The notes: generated by a model not told the origin, from the letters alone. 64,000 bases of DNA from Phenylobacterium sp. (GCF_030681155.1 NZ_JAUXXE010000039.1:1-64000); one strand, 5' to 3'. Positions 9,086 to 19,649 are shown, counted from the stretch's first letter. Numbers and translations are program-made.

Positions 9086-10279
9086 CTAGCGGGTCAGGCC
9101 GCTGACGACGTCATTGGCCACACGGCGAGCGATCGAGTCTGTGTGCCGCGCGGTTTCGAGCGTGTCGCCATCGGTTGCCGCGGCCAAGCCCTGAGCGTCC
9201 ACGCGTTCAAGCGTCTCGGCCACCGTGGTGGCAATATCGAGAAACCCAATCTTGCGGTCAAGGAAGGCGGCCACAGCGACCTCGTTGGCGGCGTTCATCA
9301 CCGCGGGCGCGGCCCCACCGGCCGCCAATGCTTCTTTGGCGATCTTCAAGGCGGGAAAACGGCGCAGGTCGGGTTCTTCGAAGGTCAATTGGCCGATCGA
9401 CGCCAAATCCAGCTTCGGCGCCGGCCAAGGCAGGCGATCAGGCCACGCGAAGGCGCAGGCGATAGGCGTGCGCATATCCGGCGCGCCCAGTTGGGCCAGG
9501 GTCGAACCGTCGGCGTATTCCACCAGGCTGTGGATGATGGACTGGGGATGCACCAGGACGTCCACCCGCTCGGCCGGCATCGCGAACAGATAGGCCGCCT
9601 CGATCATCTCGAGGCCCTTGTTCATCATCGTCGCCGAGTCGATGGAGATCTTTACGCCCATGTCCCACTTCGGATGGGCGACCGCCTGCTCCGGCGTCGC
9701 ATGGGCCATCTGCTCCATGGTCCAGCCTCGGAACGGGCCGCCAGAGGCCGTCAGAATCAGGCGGCTCACATGCTGGGCATTCATCGGATCCAGCACTTGG
9801 AAGATCGCCGAGTGCTCCGAATCGACCGGGATCACCGCCCCGCCCGCGAACTTCGCGGTTCGAAGCAGCGAGGGTCCCGCGCAGACCAGGCTTTCCTTGT
9901 TGGCCAAGCCTATAACGGCGCCGGCCTTGGCCGCCGCCATGGTCGGCGCCAGGCCCGCGAACCCAACGATGGCCGACATAACCCATTGGGCGTCGCCAGC
10001 GGCCGCGTCCGCCACCGCGCCTGAACCAGCAGCCGTCTCGACGCCAGAGCCGGCTAGGCGTGCCCGCAGTTCGTCGTACTTGGTTTCATCCTCGATGACC
10101 GCCAACTTCGGCCGCCAGCGAAGGGCCTGCTCGACCAGACGTTCTACGTTCTTGCCCGCCGTCAGCGCCGAGACCTCGACCTCCGCACCGGCCTTGTCCA
10201 GCAGGTCCAGGGTGGAAACCCCGACCGAGCCTGTAGAACCCAGAACGCTGACGCGACGCGGTAGAGTCAATTTGCCCAT
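9086..10279 (-). CDS. dxr: 1-deoxy-D-xylulose 5-phosphate reductoisomerase Dxr/IspC
   Basis: Converts DXP to 2-C-methyl-erythritol 4-phosphate with NADPH, the committed step of the MEP isoprenoid pathway that feeds UppS two genes upstream. The 397 residues show the NADPH fold [13 protein letters not shown] (about 14-26), [11 protein letters not shown], the metal-binding [10 protein letters not shown], and the flexible-loop SGGPFRGW. It overlaps the 3' end of cdsA by 13 nt. Confidence 0.96.
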   Translation of the reverse strand: MGKLTLPRRVSVLGSTGSVGVSTLDLLDKAGAEVEVSALTAGKNVERLVEQALRWRPKLAVIEDETKYDELRARLAGSGVETAAGSGAVADAAAGDAQWVMSAIVGFAGLAPTMAAAKAGAVIGLANKESLVCAGPSLLRTAKFAGGAVIPVDSEHSAIFQVLDPMNAQHVSRLILTASGGPFRGWTMEQMAHATPEQAVAHPKWDMGVKISIDSATMMNKGLEMIEAAYLFAMPAERVDVLVHPQSIIHSLVEYADGSTLAQLGAPDMRTPIACAFAWPDRLPWPAPKLDLASIGQLTFEEPDLRRFPALKIAKEALAAGGAAPAVMNAANEVAVAAFLDRKIGFLDIATTVAETLERVDAQGLAAATDGDTLETARHTDSIARRVANDVVSGLTR

Positions 10280-11109
10280 CCCAGATGGTTGATCAGGCGG
10301 GCGGCGGCCAAGACGACGGCGGCGAACATCAACCCATCGACCCGATCAAGCAATCCTCCATGGCCCGGAATGAGATCGCCGGAATCCTTCACGCCGAAGC
10401 GGCGCTTGAGCATCGATTCCCAGAGGTCGCCGGCCATGGTCGCCAGACCGCCGACCAGACCGATCAGGGCGCCGGCCTGCAGGCTGAGTACGATGTCGCT
10501 GAATGCGGCCATCGCCACGCCAGCGCCAGCCGCCGCGATGAGCCCGCCGATGAACCCGGACCACGTCTTGTTTGGGGAGAACCGAGGCCACAGCTTCGGC
10601 CCCTTAAGCGCGCTGCCCACCGCGAAGGCCGCGATGTCCGCCGACCATGCGACCACGAACAGCAGCACCGTCCATTGCCGGCCTTCCGGCATCCAGCGCA
10701 GCCACACCAGGCAGATGACGGGAATGGCCAGATAAATCACGCCAAATGCAGCGTTGGTGGGCCGTTCGGCGACACCCCGCGCAACCAGCGCGGCGGCAAG
10801 AGCGCCAAGAGCCGCCGCCCCCCAGGCCAACGGCATATGACCGGAGTGCGCCAAGAACGCCCCCGCCAGGATCGCCACGGTCAGGGCGGTCGAAACCCGG
10901 ATCGGCGCATGCGGCGCGGTCATCGCACCCCATTCGATGGCCAGCAGCGCGACCGCGACCGCGACCAGCACCAGGAATAGCCAACTCAGGCCCGGATAGT
11001 CGGCAAACCAGACAGCACCCAGCACCGCGGGCACCAGGACCGTGGCCGAGGCGACGCGGATCGCCAGATTGGACCAGTCGAAACGTCTAGCCGGTGGCAA
11101 GGACATCAT
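10267..11109 (-). CDS. cdsA: phosphatidate cytidylyltransferase CdsA
   Basis: Makes CDP-diacylglycerol from phosphatidate and CTP for phospholipid synthesis in the inner membrane. It is 280 residues with about eight membrane helices. The family signature is clear near the C-terminus: [14 protein letters not shown] followed by [13 protein letters not shown]. The start (two adjacent ATGs, 11109 and 11106) overlaps the uppS 3' end by 20-23 nt, and its own 3' end overlaps dxr, giving tight coupling. Confidence 0.94.
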   Translation of the reverse strand: MMSLPPARRFDWSNLAIRVASATVLVPAVLGAVWFADYPGLSWLFLVLVAVAVALLAIEWGAMTAPHAPIRVSTALTVAILAGAFLAHSGHMPLAWGAAALGALAAALVARGVAERPTNAAFGVIYLAIPVICLVWLRWMPEGRQWTVLLFVVAWSADIAAFAVGSALKGPKLWPRFSPNKTWSGFIGGLIAAAGAGVAMAAFSDIVLSLQAGALIGLVGGLATMAGDLWESMLKRRFGVKDSGDLIPGHGGLLDRVDGLMFAAVVLAAARLINHLGWAN

Positions 11110-11842
11110 CGGCCACGGCGCCGCCGTATCGCCGCTCGCGCTTGTAAAACTCGTCGATGGCCGCCTCTAGGTGCTCGGCGCCGTAGTCCGGCCAGAGAAC
11201 ATCCTGGAACACGAACTCGGAATAGGCCGACTCCCACAGCAGGAAGTTGGATAGCCGCTGCTCGCCGGAGGGGCGAATCACCAGGTCAGGCGCAGGTCCG
11301 GCCCCAGTCGACAGATGCGCAGCGAAAGCCGCCTCGTCGAGGTCCCCGGGCGAGGCCCGACCGGCCGCCACCTCGGCCGCGAACTTGCGCGCCGCCTCGA
11401 CGATGTCCGCCTGGCCGCCATAGTTGAAGGCGATCTGCAGGAAGAACTTGTCATTGTGGGCGGTACGGCGCTCGGCCTCGTCCAGCATCTTCACCAGATC
11501 GGCCGAGAGCCCTTCTCGCCGGCCCAGCACCCGGACACGCACGCCGTCGCGCTCAAGCCGCGCAAGGTCGCTCTCGAAGTAGCGCTTTGGCAGCGCCATC
11601 AGCTCGCTGACCTCGGCGGCGGGGCGGCTCCAATTCTCGGTCGAGAACCCGAAGACCGTCAGCCATCGGACATTGAGGTCCGGCGCGGCGGCCACAGTGC
11701 GCTTGAGCGATTCGACCCCAGCGCGGTGGCCGAGCGAGCGCGGAAGACCGCGACGCTTCGCCCAGCGCCCGTTGCCATCCATGACGATGGCCACGTGCAA
11801 GGGCGCGTGCGCCTGGGGCTGCTCTTGATCGACCGTAGCCAT
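11087..11842 (-). CDS. uppS: undecaprenyl pyrophosphate synthase (cis-prenyltransferase)
   Basis: Builds the C55 lipid carrier for peptidoglycan and O-antigen by cis-condensation of isopentenyl diphosphate. The 251 residues contain the catalytic HVAIVMDGNGRWAKRRG (Asp22), GHRAGVES, and the C-terminal RPSGEQRLSNFLLWESAYSE and WPDYGAEH signatures. It lies between frr and cdsA, as is usual in proteobacteria. Confidence 0.96.
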   Translation of the reverse strand: MATVDQEQPQAHAPLHVAIVMDGNGRWAKRRGLPRSLGHRAGVESLKRTVAAAPDLNVRWLTVFGFSTENWSRPAAEVSELMALPKRYFESDLARLERDGVRVRVLGRREGLSADLVKMLDEAERRTAHNDKFFLQIAFNYGGQADIVEAARKFAAEVAAGRASPGDLDEAAFAAHLSTGAGPAPDLVIRPSGEQRLSNFLLWESAYSEFVFQDVLWPDYGAEHLEAAIDEFYKRERRYGGAVADDVLATG

Positions 11843-11878
11843 GGGGTTCCCGTTCGTCCTCCCGCCTATCTAGGACGA

Positions 11879-12445
11879 TTAAACCTGCATGATCTCTTGT
11901 TCTTTGGTTTTCAAGGCTTCGTCGACGCGCTTGATCGACTCGTCGGTGAACTTCTGAACCTCGGTTTCCATACGCCGCTGTTCGTCCTGGGTGATCGTGC
12001 TGTCCTTCTCGGCCTTCTTCAGGTCGTCGTTGGCGTCACGTCGAACGTTGCGAATGGCGATTTTCTGCTGCTCGGCGTACTTCGCGGCGATCTTAGCCAA
12101 GTCCCGACGACGCTCTTCCGTCAGCGGCGGAACCGGCACGCGCAGGCTTTGTCCGTCCACGACCGGGTTCAGGCCGAGGCCGGCGTTTCGAATCGCCTTC
12201 TCGATCGGGATCACCATGGCGCGGTCCCAGATGCTGACGCTGATCGAGCGCGGTTCAGGCACGCTGACCGACGCCACAGTGTTGATCGGCACTGACGAGC
12301 CATAGGCCTCGACCATGACCTGGTCGAGCAGGCCAGCCGTCGCACGTCCGGTGCGCAGGCTCGCGAACTCGTCCTTGAGGGCGCTGATGGCCTTGTCCAT
12401 ACGATCCTTGTAACGAGCCAGGACCGGCTTTTCCGCAGCAGCCAT
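11879..12445 (-). CDS. frr: ribosome recycling factor
   Basis: Frr splits the post-termination ribosome together with EF-G. The 188-residue length and the coiled-coil three-helix domain with the central beta domain are typical. LRTGRATAGLLDQVMVEAYG (about residues 30-49) and IRNAGLGLNPVVDG, RVPVPPLTEERRRDL are family hallmarks. A GGAGAAG-like ribosome-binding site precedes the ATG. It is 40 nt downstream of pyrH. Confidence 0.97.
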   Translation of the reverse strand: MAAAEKPVLARYKDRMDKAISALKDEFASLRTGRATAGLLDQVMVEAYGSSVPINTVASVSVPEPRSISVSIWDRAMVIPIEKAIRNAGLGLNPVVDGQSLRVPVPPLTEERRRDLAKIAAKYAEQQKIAIRNVRRDANDDLKKAEKDSTITQDEQRRMETEVQKFTDESIKRVDEALKTKEQEIMQV

Positions 12446-12485
12446 AGGAGCTTCTCCCGTATTTCTAGTGTGTCTGGACCAGGCG

Positions 12486-13214
12486 TCAGGCGATGGTGGT
12501 GAAGACGCCCTGTCCCTTTAGTACTTTGAGGAAATTACCCCGCTCGCGGATAGAAAACACCACGATCGGGGTCTTGTTGTCTCGCATCAGGGCGATGGCT
12601 GAAGCGTCCATGACCCGCAGGTCTTTGGCCAGCACTTCCTGATAGCTCAGCGTTTCGTAGCGTTGGGCGCTCGGGTCCTTCTTGGGGTCGGCCGTATAGA
12701 CGCCGTCCACGCTGGTCCCTTTGAAGAGCGCGTCGCAGCCCATCTCGGCCGTGCGCAGGGCCGCGGGCGTATCGGTCGTGAAGAACGGCGCGCCGAGCCC
12801 GGCGGCGAAAATCACCACCCGCCCCTTTTCCAGATGGCGCAGCGCGCGGCGGCGGATGTAGGGCTCGCACACCGCGTCCATCGGGATCGCCGACTGTACG
12901 CGGGTATAGACCCCCACCTTTTCCAACGCGCCCTGCAGCGCCAGCGCATTCATCACCGTGGCCAGCATGCCCATATAGTCGGCGTTGGCGCGGTCCATCC
13001 CCTTCCCGGCCAGCGAAACGCCACGGAAGATGTTGCCGCCGCCGATCACCAGGCAGAGTTCGATGCCGTGTTCGACGACTTCCTTGATGTCCTCGGCGAC
13101 CGCTTCGATGGTCTTGGTGTCGATGCCGAACAGCGCGTCGCCCATCAGGACCTCGCCCGACATCTTCAAGAGGATCTTCTTGTAGCGGGGCTGGGCTTCG
13201 GGCATCGGCGGCAT
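12486..13214 (-). CDS. pyrH: UMP kinase PyrH
   Basis: Phosphorylates UMP to UDP for pyrimidine supply. About 242 residues of the amino-acid-kinase fold, with [45 protein letters not shown] and a C-terminal [15 protein letters not shown]. Two nearby ATGs (13214 and 13205) are possible starts, and neither has a strong ribosome-binding site. A strong hairpin lies between it and tsf upstream, so it probably has its own promoter as well as read-through. Confidence 0.96.
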   Translation of the reverse strand: MPPMPEAQPRYKKILLKMSGEVLMGDALFGIDTKTIEAVAEDIKEVVEHGIELCLVIGGGNIFRGVSLAGKGMDRANADYMGMLATVMNALALQGALEKVGVYTRVQSAIPMDAVCEPYIRRRALRHLEKGRVVIFAAGLGAPFFTTDTPAALRTAEMGCDALFKGTSVDGVYTADPKKDPSAQRYETLSYQEVLAKDLRVMDASAIALMRDNKTPIVVFSIRERGNFLKVLKGQGVFTTIA

Positions 13215-13244
13215 CCGTCGAGAATCTGGGCTGTACTACATAAA

Positions 13245-13283
13245 CCAAGGGCGCCGTGCGCGTCGAACGCACGGCGCCCTTGG
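13245..13283 (-). terminator. tsf terminator/attenuator hairpin
   Basis: A perfect 16-bp stem (CCAAGGGCGCCGTGCG and its complement) closes a 7-nt loop between tsf and pyrH. On the minus strand it is followed by TTTATGTAG, a short U-rich run. It should terminate or attenuate transcription leaving tsf. Confidence 0.75.
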
Positions 13284-13303
13284 GGCACTCAATTTGGGCT
13301 AAA

Positions 13304-14239
13304 TCAGCCCTGGCCGGTCATCGACGCCACTTCGGCGGCGAAATCGTCCACTTTCTTCTCGACGCCTTCGCCCAGGGCGAAGCGCACGAACGCCTTCACG
13401 GTCACCGGCGAGCCGGTTTCCTTGGCGGTTTCAGCGATCAGCTGCTCAATGGTCTGATCCGGGTTCATGACGAAGGGTTGCTTCAGCAGCACCACTTCTT
13501 CCTGCCACTTGCGGATGCGGCCTTCGATCATCTTCTCGACGACGCCGATGGGCTTGCCCGATTCCAGCGCTTGGTCGGTCAGGAACTTCTTTTCCTTCTC
13601 GACGGCGGCCGGATCGAGGTCGCCCTCGTTCAGCGCCAGCGGCGGGGTCGGAGTGCCGGCCACGTGCAGAGCGATCTTGCGGCCGACATCCTTCAGCACG
13701 GCTTGATCGCCAGCGCCTTCCAGAGCCACGAGCACGCCCAGACGGCCGACGCCTTCGCCCTGCGCGTTGTGCAGGTAGAGGGAGACGGCGCCTTCGCTCA
13801 CCGACAGGCGAGCCGAGCGACGCAGACGCATGTTCTCGCCGATGGTCGCGATCAGGTTGGTGATCACGTCGCTGACGACTTCACCCTTGGCGGTCTTCGC
13901 CGCGGTGATGGCGTCCACACCTTCGATTTCCAGGCCGATGGCCGCGAAGTCGCGGGCCGCGGTCTGGAACAGATCGTTCTTCGACACGAAGTCGGTCTCG
14001 GCGTTCAGCTCGATCAGCACGCCGGTCTTGCCGTCGTCGCTCAGCTTGCCGGCCACGAGGCCTTCGGCGGCCGCGCGGTCAGACTTCTTGGCGGCCTTGG
14101 ACAGGCCCTTGGTGCGCAGCCAATCGACGGCTGCTTCCATGTCGCCGTTGTTTTCCTGCAAGGCCTTCTTGCAGTCCATCATGCCGGCGCCGGACTTCTC
14201 GCGCAGGTCCTTGACCAGCGCAGCGGTGATTTCCGCCAT
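13304..14239 (-). CDS. tsf: translation elongation factor Ts
   Basis: EF-Ts recharges EF-Tu with GTP. The 311-residue protein has the N-terminal UBA-like domain ([27 protein letters not shown], residues 7-33), the signature [13 protein letters not shown], and two alpha/beta core domains. A clear AAGGAG ribosome-binding site precedes the ATG. It follows rpsB, separated by two hairpins. Confidence 0.97.
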   Translation of the reverse strand: MAEITAALVKDLREKSGAGMMDCKKALQENNGDMEAAVDWLRTKGLSKAAKKSDRAAAEGLVAGKLSDDGKTGVLIELNAETDFVSKNDLFQTAARDFAAIGLEIEGVDAITAAKTAKGEVVSDVITNLIATIGENMRLRRSARLSVSEGAVSLYLHNAQGEGVGRLGVLVALEGAGDQAVLKDVGRKIALHVAGTPTPPLALNEGDLDPAAVEKEKKFLTDQALESGKPIGVVEKMIEGRIRKWQEEVVLLKQPFVMNPDQTIEQLIAETAKETGSPVTVKAFVRFALGEGVEKKVDDFAAEVASMTGQG

Positions 14240-14267
14240 AGTCAGCTCCTTCTAGTCGGAATGGTTT

Positions 14268-14293
14268 GACCGGACCCCTTATGGGGCCCGGCC
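14268..14293 (-). terminator. second hairpin in the rpsB-tsf spacer
   Basis: An 11-bp stem with two G-U wobbles (GGCCGGGCCCC on the minus strand) and an ATAA loop lies 29-54 nt upstream of the tsf start. There is no U-tract, so an attenuator or an mRNA-processing/stability structure is more likely than a full terminator. Confidence 0.45.
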
Positions 14294-14315
14294 ATGATCG
14301 TTTGACGTCAACCGG

Positions 14316-14335
14316 TGAGACGCCGAAGCGTCTCA
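14316..14335 (-). terminator. UUCG-tetraloop hairpin after rpsB
   Basis: Read on the minus strand, TGAGACGC-TTCG-GCGTCTCA forms an 8-bp stem closed by the extra-stable C(UUCG)G tetraloop, 3 nt after the rpsB stop. No U-tract follows. It could stabilise the rpsB 3' end or weaken read-through into tsf, setting the S2/EF-Ts ratio. Confidence 0.5.
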
Positions 14336-14338
14336 GGC

Positions 14339-15169
14339 TTAGGCTTGGTCGGCGGCCGGAGCTTCGGCGGCCGGAGCCTCCGAGGCGGCTTCGGCAGCTT
14401 GGGGCTCCGGCGTGAGCTCTCGCGCCAGAGTCGGCTCGATCGGCGCGACGGAAGCGCCCAGGTCGACGCCCGAGGCCGATTGGCCGGCGGCGAGACCGTC
14501 GAGGACCGAGTCGGCCATCAGGTCGCAGTAGAGCTGGATGGCGCGCGCGGCGTCATCGTTGCCTGGGATCGGATAGGTGATGCCGTCCGGATCGCAGTTG
14601 GTGTCCAGGATAGCGATGACCGGGATGTTCAGCTTGCGAGCCTCTTGGATCGCGATCGACTCCTTGTTGGTGTCGATCACGAACATCAGGTCCGGAATAC
14701 CGCCCATGTCCTTGATGCCGCCGAGGCTCAGCTCGAGCTTATCGCGCTCGCGAGTCATCTGCAGCAGTTCCTTCTTGGAACGGCCTTGGCCTTCGCCTTC
14801 CAGCAGGCCTTCCAGCTCACGCAGACGCTGGATGGAGCCCGACACGGTGCGCCAGTTGGTGAGCGTGCCGCCCAGCCAACGGTGGTTCACATAGTATTGG
14901 GCGCTGCGCTTGGCGGCGATGGCGACCGGCTCGGAAGCCTGGCGCTTAGTACCCACGAACAGCACGCGACCGCCGCCGGCGGCGACTTCGCGCACCTTGA
15001 CGAGAGCTTGGTGCAGCAGCGGGATCGACTGCGACAGGTCAATGATGTGGATGTTCGACCGCGAGCCGAAGATGTAGCGGTCCATCTTCGGGTTCCAGCG
15101 GTGGGTCTGGTGGCCGAAGTGGGCGCCAGCTTCCAGGAGCTGACGCATGGAGAATTCAGGAAGCGCCAT
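14339..15169 (-). CDS. rpsB: 30S ribosomal protein S2
   Basis: S2 binds the 30S head-body junction. The ATG at 15169 ([21 protein letters not shown]) is the conserved N-terminus; the frame stays open a further 70 codons upstream, but that part is not S2-like. It is 276 residues, slightly longer than E. coli S2 because of an Ala/Glu/Pro-rich tail of about 30 residues typical of alphaproteobacteria. Core motifs [19 protein letters not shown] and [10 protein letters not shown] are present. It has a promoter of its own at 15294-15322 and a structured leader. Confidence 0.97.
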   Translation of the reverse strand: MALPEFSMRQLLEAGAHFGHQTHRWNPKMDRYIFGSRSNIHIIDLSQSIPLLHQALVKVREVAAGGGRVLFVGTKRQASEPVAIAAKRSAQYYVNHRWLGGTLTNWRTVSGSIQRLRELEGLLEGEGQGRSKKELLQMTRERDKLELSLGGIKDMGGIPDLMFVIDTNKESIAIQEARKLNIPVIAILDTNCDPDGITYPIPGNDDAARAIQLYCDLMADSVLDGLAAGQSASGVDLGASVAPIEPTLARELTPEPQAAEAASEAPAAEAPAADQA

Positions 15170-15293
15170 AGGCTTTTTCGTCCTTTTTCCGGTTAACCTC
15201 CGCAGGCAAACCCTCCTGATGGAGGACCGGAATGGATACGAGCGGGATTTCTCCCCGCGCGTCGCCAAACGCCTACGTGTGGAATGAGGCGGG
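15170..15293 (-). other. structured 5' leader of rpsB
   Basis: Between the probable promoter and the start codon the minus-strand RNA can form a GCGGG/CCCGC hairpin (15242-15258) and a CCTCC-ATCA-GGAGG hairpin (15212-15225). A second GGAGG near 15197-15201 could pair with the same CCTCC, which gives two mutually exclusive structures close to the start. Autoregulation by S2 through such a leader is known in other bacteria; here it is inference. Confidence 0.4.
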
Positions 15294-15322
15294 CAAATAG
15301 GGGTTTGCCGCGCAAAATGCAA
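15294..15322 (-). promoter_or_regulatory. probable rpsB-tsf promoter
   Basis: On the minus strand, -35 TTGCAT (15322-15317, in context CTTGCA) and -10 TATTTG (15299-15294) are separated by exactly 17 nt. CTTGCA-type -35 elements are common at strong alphaproteobacterial housekeeping promoters. The spacing and the position 125 nt before rpsB support it. Confidence 0.55.
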
Positions 15323-15402
15323 GCCTTGCCCTGCTTTGGCGCCGGCCCGGCGCTTGCAGAGCCTGCGCCGCCAGTTCACTCTCTGGTGGTCGGAGGATCA
15401 AA

Positions 15403-15720
15403 ATGACACCTATCATAGTGCTCGGCGCGGGACTGGCCTTCCTGGCCGGCGGGACCCTGGTTCCGTCGCAAGGCACCTTCGGGCAACCGACGGGCACGCT
15501 AAGGCCAAGCCCGACCTATGCGCCGACCTATACCGCGCCGCCACCGCCCGCGCGCTACACCCCGCCGCGTACATATTCCGCTCCACAACCGCCGCCGACC
15601 GTGGGTCCCGACCGCTTCCGGCCCTACGAGCCGCAGTCGGTCTATTCCAACCGCGGCGGCGTCAACGGCTATCCCAGCGCGCCCAAACCGCCAGGCTACA
15701 TCAGCCCCTACGGCAAGTGA
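15403..15720 (+). CDS. small proline-rich, probably exported protein
   Basis: A 105-residue protein with a good GGAGG site (about 15391-15395) before the ATG. The N-terminus (MTPIIVLGAGLAFLAGGTLV) is a plausible signal sequence or membrane anchor. The rest is low complexity, rich in Pro, Tyr, Thr and Arg with repeated PPP and YxPP-like segments (about residues 35-65), and ends in PGYISPYGK. I recognise no family. It is divergent from rpsB and convergent with the VOC gene. Confidence 0.65.
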   Translation: MTPIIVLGAGLAFLAGGTLVPSQGTFGQPTGTLRPSPTYAPTYTAPPPPARYTPPRTYSAPQPPPTVGPDRFRPYEPQSVYSNRGGVNGYPSAPKPPGYISPYGK

Positions 15721-15726
15721 CGTTGC

Positions 15727-16095
15727 TTACTGGTGGACGGCTTCCAGCCGGTAGCCGTCCGGATCAGTGACGAAGGCCGCGTAGTAGGCCGGGCCATAGT
15801 CCGGTCGTGGCCCTGGCGCGCCGCGATCGGTTCCCCCCGCGGCCAGCGCCGCGGCATGAAAGCCATCCACCGCATCACGATCTGGCGCATCGAAGGCCAG
15901 GTGGAACCCTGGACCTGGCGCTCGCGCGTCTAGGTAAGGAAACAGGTTGAGTTTTTCGCCCCCGCCGGGCGGCCCATAGCCTAGACCTCGGGGACTATCC
16001 CACAGCCGAACCCAGCCGAGCGGCGCCAGCACCGCATCATAGAACACTCCACTTCGGGCGAGGTCGCGCACGCCGAAAGAGATGTGCCCCAGCAC
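15727..16095 (-). CDS. VOC-family (glyoxalase/bleomycin-resistance-like) protein
   Basis: A 122-residue metal-dependent-enzyme-fold protein of the vicinal-oxygen-chelate superfamily. It begins GHISFGVRDLARSGVFYDAVLAPLGW, with the first metal-ligand position His at residue 4, and ends with FVTDPDGYRLEAVHQ, where the usual GN.(I/L)E ligand motif appears as GYRLEAV. The start is a GTG 4 nt after the dnaE stop, so it is likely a passenger on the sidA-dnaE transcript. Substrate unknown. Confidence 0.8.
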   Translation of the reverse strand: MLGHISFGVRDLARSGVFYDAVLAPLGWVRLWDSPRGLGYGPPGGGEKLNLFPYLDARAPGPGFHLAFDAPDRDAVDGFHAAALAAGGTDRGAPGPRPDYGPAYYAAFVTDPDGYRLEAVHQ

Positions 16096-16099
16096 CGGC

Positions 16100-19000
16100 C
16101 TAGAGGTCTTCGACGAACGAGACGCCGGGCGAGGTCTTCAATGCTCCGCGCACCGCGCCATCCAGTGTGAAGCGTCCAGGCAGCTTCATCTCCACCTCGC
16201 GCCCGCCTTCGATGGCGGCCACCAGAATGATCTCGCCCCCGCGTGGATTGGCGACGCCCAGCCGCTTCTTGATCGCCTCGATCTCGGTGCTGCGCGGGAC
16301 CAAGTGAACTCTTAGCGCGGCGACCGCATTCTCGATCGCCTTGTCGACCGGCTCGCAATCATCGCCAAAGAACCGCACCTCGCCGTCGCGAGCCTTGGCC
16401 CGCACCTTCAGGGAGACCGCCATTCCGGGCTCTAGCATGTCGCGGCACTTGCGCAGCGACTCCGGCGGGAACAGCACCTCGTACTCACCGGTCGGGTCCG
16501 ACAAGGTGACGAAGGCGAATTTCTCCCCGCTCGACTGCGAGGCGCGTTCCTGCTTGCGACGCACGACCCCGGCCATCCGGAACGCCTCGGCGCCGGCCTC
16601 GGCCTTAGGGATCACTTCGGCCAGCAGGTCGGTCCGGCGACGACGCAGCGCCTCGACCATGTCGTCCAGCGGGTGCCCCGACAGATAGAAGCCAACCGCC
16701 GCCAGTTCCTCGTCGAGCCGCTGGACCGGGGTCCACGGATCGCTCTTCGGCATCTTCTTTTTCTGGGCTTCGACTTGGAAGTCGCCAGCCGCGAAAAAGT
16801 CTTGCTGGTCTGAGTTCCGTTGCGCGGCGACCGACTGGCCGTAGGCGACCAGGAAGTCAGCGGCCCCAAAGACTTGCGCGCGATTGGGATGGATGGAGTC
16901 GAACGCCCCTGCCCGCGCCAGCGTCTCGAACGCGCGCTTGTTGACCTGCTTGGGGTCCACCCGCTCGACAAAGTCGAAGATGTCCTTGAACGGGCCGCCT
17001 TCGTTGCGGACCGCCACCACGTGTTCCATCGCCTGGAGGCCGACATTGCGGATCCCGCCGAGCGCATAGAGAACCTCGCCGTTCTCGACCTCAAAGTCCG
17101 CGCCCGAGCGGTTCACGTCGGGACTGCGGACCTTCACCTTGAAGCGCTTGGCGTCCTGGTAGAACACCGCCAGCTTGTCGGTGTTGGAGATGTCGAGGCT
17201 CATCGAGGCCGCGAAGAACTCGACCGGCGCGTTCGCCTTCAGCCAGGCGGTTTGATACGACACATAGGCGTAGGCGGCCGCGTGGCTCTTGTTGAAGCCG
17301 TAGCCGGCGAACTTGTCGACGAGATCGAAGATCGACCCGGCCTGCTCGGCGGGCACGCCTTTCTCGGACGCACCGGACACGAAACGGGCCCGCTGGAGGT
17401 CCATCTCCTCCTTCTTCTTCTTGCCCATCGCCCGGCGCAGAAGGTCGGCTTCGCCGAGCGAATAGCCCGCCAGGATCTGGGCGATCTGCATCACCTGTTC
17501 CTGGTAGACGATGATCCCGTAGGTCTCCTTCAGCACCGGCTCAAGGGTCGGATGCAGATAGTCGATCTCACGACGACCAAACTTGCAGTCGATGAAGGCC
17601 GGGATGTTGTCCATCGGGCCTGGCCGATAGAGCGAAACGACCGCGGTGACGTCCTCGATGGACCCCGGGCGAAGCTGCCGCAGGGTGTCGCGCATCCCTT
17701 GCCCTTCAAGCTGGAACACCCCCACGGTGCCGCCGCTGGACATCACCTCGTAGGCCGGCGCGTCGTCGAGCGGCAGGGTCGCGAAGTCCACGATCTCACC
17801 GCGCTTCTTCAGGAACTTCAGCGCCCGGTCGATGACGGTCAGGGTCTTCAGACCCAGGAAGTCGAACTTCACCAGCCCGGCGCTCTCGACCCACTTCATG
17901 TTGAACTGGGTCGCCGGCAGCTCCGAGCGCGGATCGCGATAGAGCGGCGTCAGCTCGGTCAGCGGCCGGTCGCTGATCACCACGCCGGCGGCGTGGGTCG
18001 AGGCGTTCCGATAGAGGCCTTCCAACTGCAGGGCGACGTCCAGCAGCTGGGAAACCGCTTCGTCATCCTTCTTGGCCTGTTTCAGGCGCGGCTCGATCTC
18101 GATGGCCTTGGCCAAGGTCACCGGATTGGCCGGATTGGCCGGCACCATCTTGGCCAGCCGGTCGACCAGGCCTAGCGGCAACTGCAGCACCCGGCCGACG
18201 TCGCGCAGGACGGCGCGGGCCTGGAGCGTACCGAAGGTGATGATCTGGGCCACGCGGTCGCGGCCGTAGTGCTGCTGCACGTAGGAGATCACCTCTTCCC
18301 GCCGCTCCTGGCAGAAATCGATGTCGAAGTCGGGCATGGACACCCGCTCGGGGTTCAGGAACCGCTCGAACAGCAGGCCGTAGCGCAATGGATCAAGGTC
18401 GGTGATGGTCAGCGAATAGGCGACCAGCGAACCAGCCCCGGAGCCCCGCCCCGGCCCGACCGGAATGTCGTGATCCTTCGCCCACTTGATGAAGTCCGAC
18501 ACGATCAGGAAGTAACCGGGGAACCCCATATTGGAGATGACCCCGATCTCCCGCTCCAGCCGCGCCTCGTATTCCTCCGGCGGGAAGGCGCTGGCCTGGC
18601 CGCGCGCGATGCGAGCCTTCAACCCCTCGCGCGCCTGATAAGCCAATTCGTCGGCCTCGGAGCGACCGCCTGCCGTGTCGAAGCGCGGCAGGATGGGGTC
18701 GCGCTTCTTGACCATGAAGGCGCAGCGGCGGGCGATATCGAGCGTGTTGTCGCAGGCTTCCGGCAGATCGGCGAACAAGGCCCGCATGTCGGCGGCCGGC
18801 TTGAACCAATGTTCCGGCGTCACCCGCCGACGCTCGTCCTGCATGATGAAAGCGCCGTCGGCGATGCACAGCAGCGCCTCGTGAGCGGCGTACATCTCCT
18901 GCTTGGCGAAATAGATGTCGTTGGTCGCGACCAGCGGAACATCGTGGTCGTAGGCGAAGGCGACGAGTTCGCCCTCGGCCGCCGCCTGCGACGGCAGGCC

Positions 19001-19543
19001 ATGGCGCTGTAGCTCGACATAGAACCGGTCGCCGAACACGCGCGCCATTTCAGCTAGCGCCGCCTTGCCTTCCGGGATCTTGCCAGCGGCCAGCAGCGGA
19101 TCGACCGGTCCATCGACCCCGCCCGAAAGCAGGATCAAACCTTCGTTGTGTTCGACCACCTTTTGCCAGGGGACCGAAACGTCCTCGCTGCCATCGGCCT
19201 CAAGGTAGCAATAGGAGGAAAGGACGCTGAGATTGAGATAGCCCTGCTCGCTTTGGGCCAGCAGAACAATGGTCGGAACCTTGGCCCAGCGTTCGGTTTG
19301 GCCGCCGCCGATCCCAGTGACCGGGAGCGCGCAGCCGACGATCGGCTGAACCCCCGCGTCCTTGCTGTAGACAGAAAATTCAAGCGCGCCGAACAGATTG
19401 GCCCGGTCCACCAGGGCCACGGCCGGCATTCCCGCCGCCGCCGCCAGACTGCTGACCTTGTCGGCCTTGATCGCACCTTCCAGCAGCGAATAGGCGGAGC
19501 GGACCCGCAGGTGGACGAAGCCGTCGTTCACCGCATCGCTCAC
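16100..19543 (-). CDS. dnaE: DNA polymerase III alpha subunit
   Basis: The replicative C-family polymerase, about 1147 residues. It has an N-terminal PHP domain ([16 protein letters not shown], degenerate for metal ligands), a polymerase palm with the catalytic aspartates in MPDFDIDF (about 400) and [10 protein letters not shown] (about 555), an HhH and OB-fold region, and a short C-terminal tail. The frame opens at a TTG (19549), but the GTG at 19543 is better placed 7 nt after GGGGG. It is only 16 nt downstream of the SOS microprotein sidA, so part of its transcription probably comes from the LexA-controlled promoter. Confidence 0.96.
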   Translation of the reverse strand: MSDAVNDGFVHLRVRSAYSLLEGAIKADKVSSLAAAAGMPAVALVDRANLFGALEFSVYSKDAGVQPIVGCALPVTGIGGGQTERWAKVPTIVLLAQSEQGYLNLSVLSSYCYLEADGSEDVSVPWQKVVEHNEGLILLSGGVDGPVDPLLAAGKIPEGKAALAEMARVFGDRFYVELQRHGLPSQAAAEGELVAFAYDHDVPLVATNDIYFAKQEMYAAHEALLCIADGAFIMQDERRRVTPEHWFKPAADMRALFADLPEACDNTLDIARRCAFMVKKRDPILPRFDTAGGRSEADELAYQAREGLKARIARGQASAFPPEEYEARLEREIGVISNMGFPGYFLIVSDFIKWAKDHDIPVGPGRGSGAGSLVAYSLTITDLDPLRYGLLFERFLNPERVSMPDFDIDFCQERREEVISYVQQHYGRDRVAQIITFGTLQARAVLRDVGRVLQLPLGLVDRLAKMVPANPANPVTLAKAIEIEPRLKQAKKDDEAVSQLLDVALQLEGLYRNASTHAAGVVISDRPLTELTPLYRDPRSELPATQFNMKWVESAGLVKFDFLGLKTLTVIDRALKFLKKRGEIVDFATLPLDDAPAYEVMSSGGTVGVFQLEGQGMRDTLRQLRPGSIEDVTAVVSLYRPGPMDNIPAFIDCKFGRREIDYLHPTLEPVLKETYGIIVYQEQVMQIAQILAGYSLGEADLLRRAMGKKKKEEMDLQRARFVSGASEKGVPAEQAGSIFDLVDKFAGYGFNKSHAAAYAYVSYQTAWLKANAPVEFFAASMSLDISNTDKLAVFYQDAKRFKVKVRSPDVNRSGADFEVENGEVLYALGGIRNVGLQAMEHVVAVRNEGGPFKDIFDFVERVDPKQVNKRAFETLARAGAFDSIHPNRAQVFGAADFLVAYGQSVAAQRNSDQQDFFAAGDFQVEAQKKKMPKSDPWTPVQRLDEELAAVGFYLSGHPLDDMVEALRRRRTDLLAEVIPKAEAGAEAFRMAGVVRRKQERASQSSGEKFAFVTLSDPTGEYEVLFPPESLRKCRDMLEPGMAVSLKVRAKARDGEVRFFGDDCEPVDKAIENAVAALRVHLVPRSTEIEAIKKRLGVANPRGGEIILVAAIEGGREVEMKLPGRFTLDGAVRGALKTSPGVSFVEDL

Positions 19544-19559
19544 CGCCAAACCCCCGCTG

Positions 19560-19649
19560 CTAAGCCGCCAACTGAGCGACCATACACATCATCCACACAA
19601 AGCCGGCGACCGACATAAAGGCCAGCGATTCCCGAGCTAGACGAACCAT
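19560..19649 (-). CDS. sidA: SOS-induced cell-division inhibitor SidA (29-residue membrane microprotein)
   Basis: An ORF of 29 codons plus TAG. The peptide begins [17 protein letters not shown], continues as a hydrophobic stretch VWMMCMVAQ, and ends LAA: a short positively charged N-terminus and one membrane helix. In Caulobacter crescentus SidA is a 29-residue inner-membrane peptide induced by the SOS response that blocks division through the FtsW/FtsN divisome. Length, topology and SOS control all match. An AAGAGAG ribosome-binding site (19664-19658) lies 8 nt before the ATG. Upstream are a good promoter and a LexA box. The identification rests on remembered family features, not an alignment. 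Confidence 0.85.
   Translation of the reverse strand: MVRLARESLAFMSVAGFVWMMCMVAQLAA

Noticed and set aside
14339-15379. Longer rpsB start giving 346 residues
   Set aside because: The extra 70 codons cover the promoter and leader, and S2 begins at MALPEF, preceded by an AAAAAGGACG-type site.
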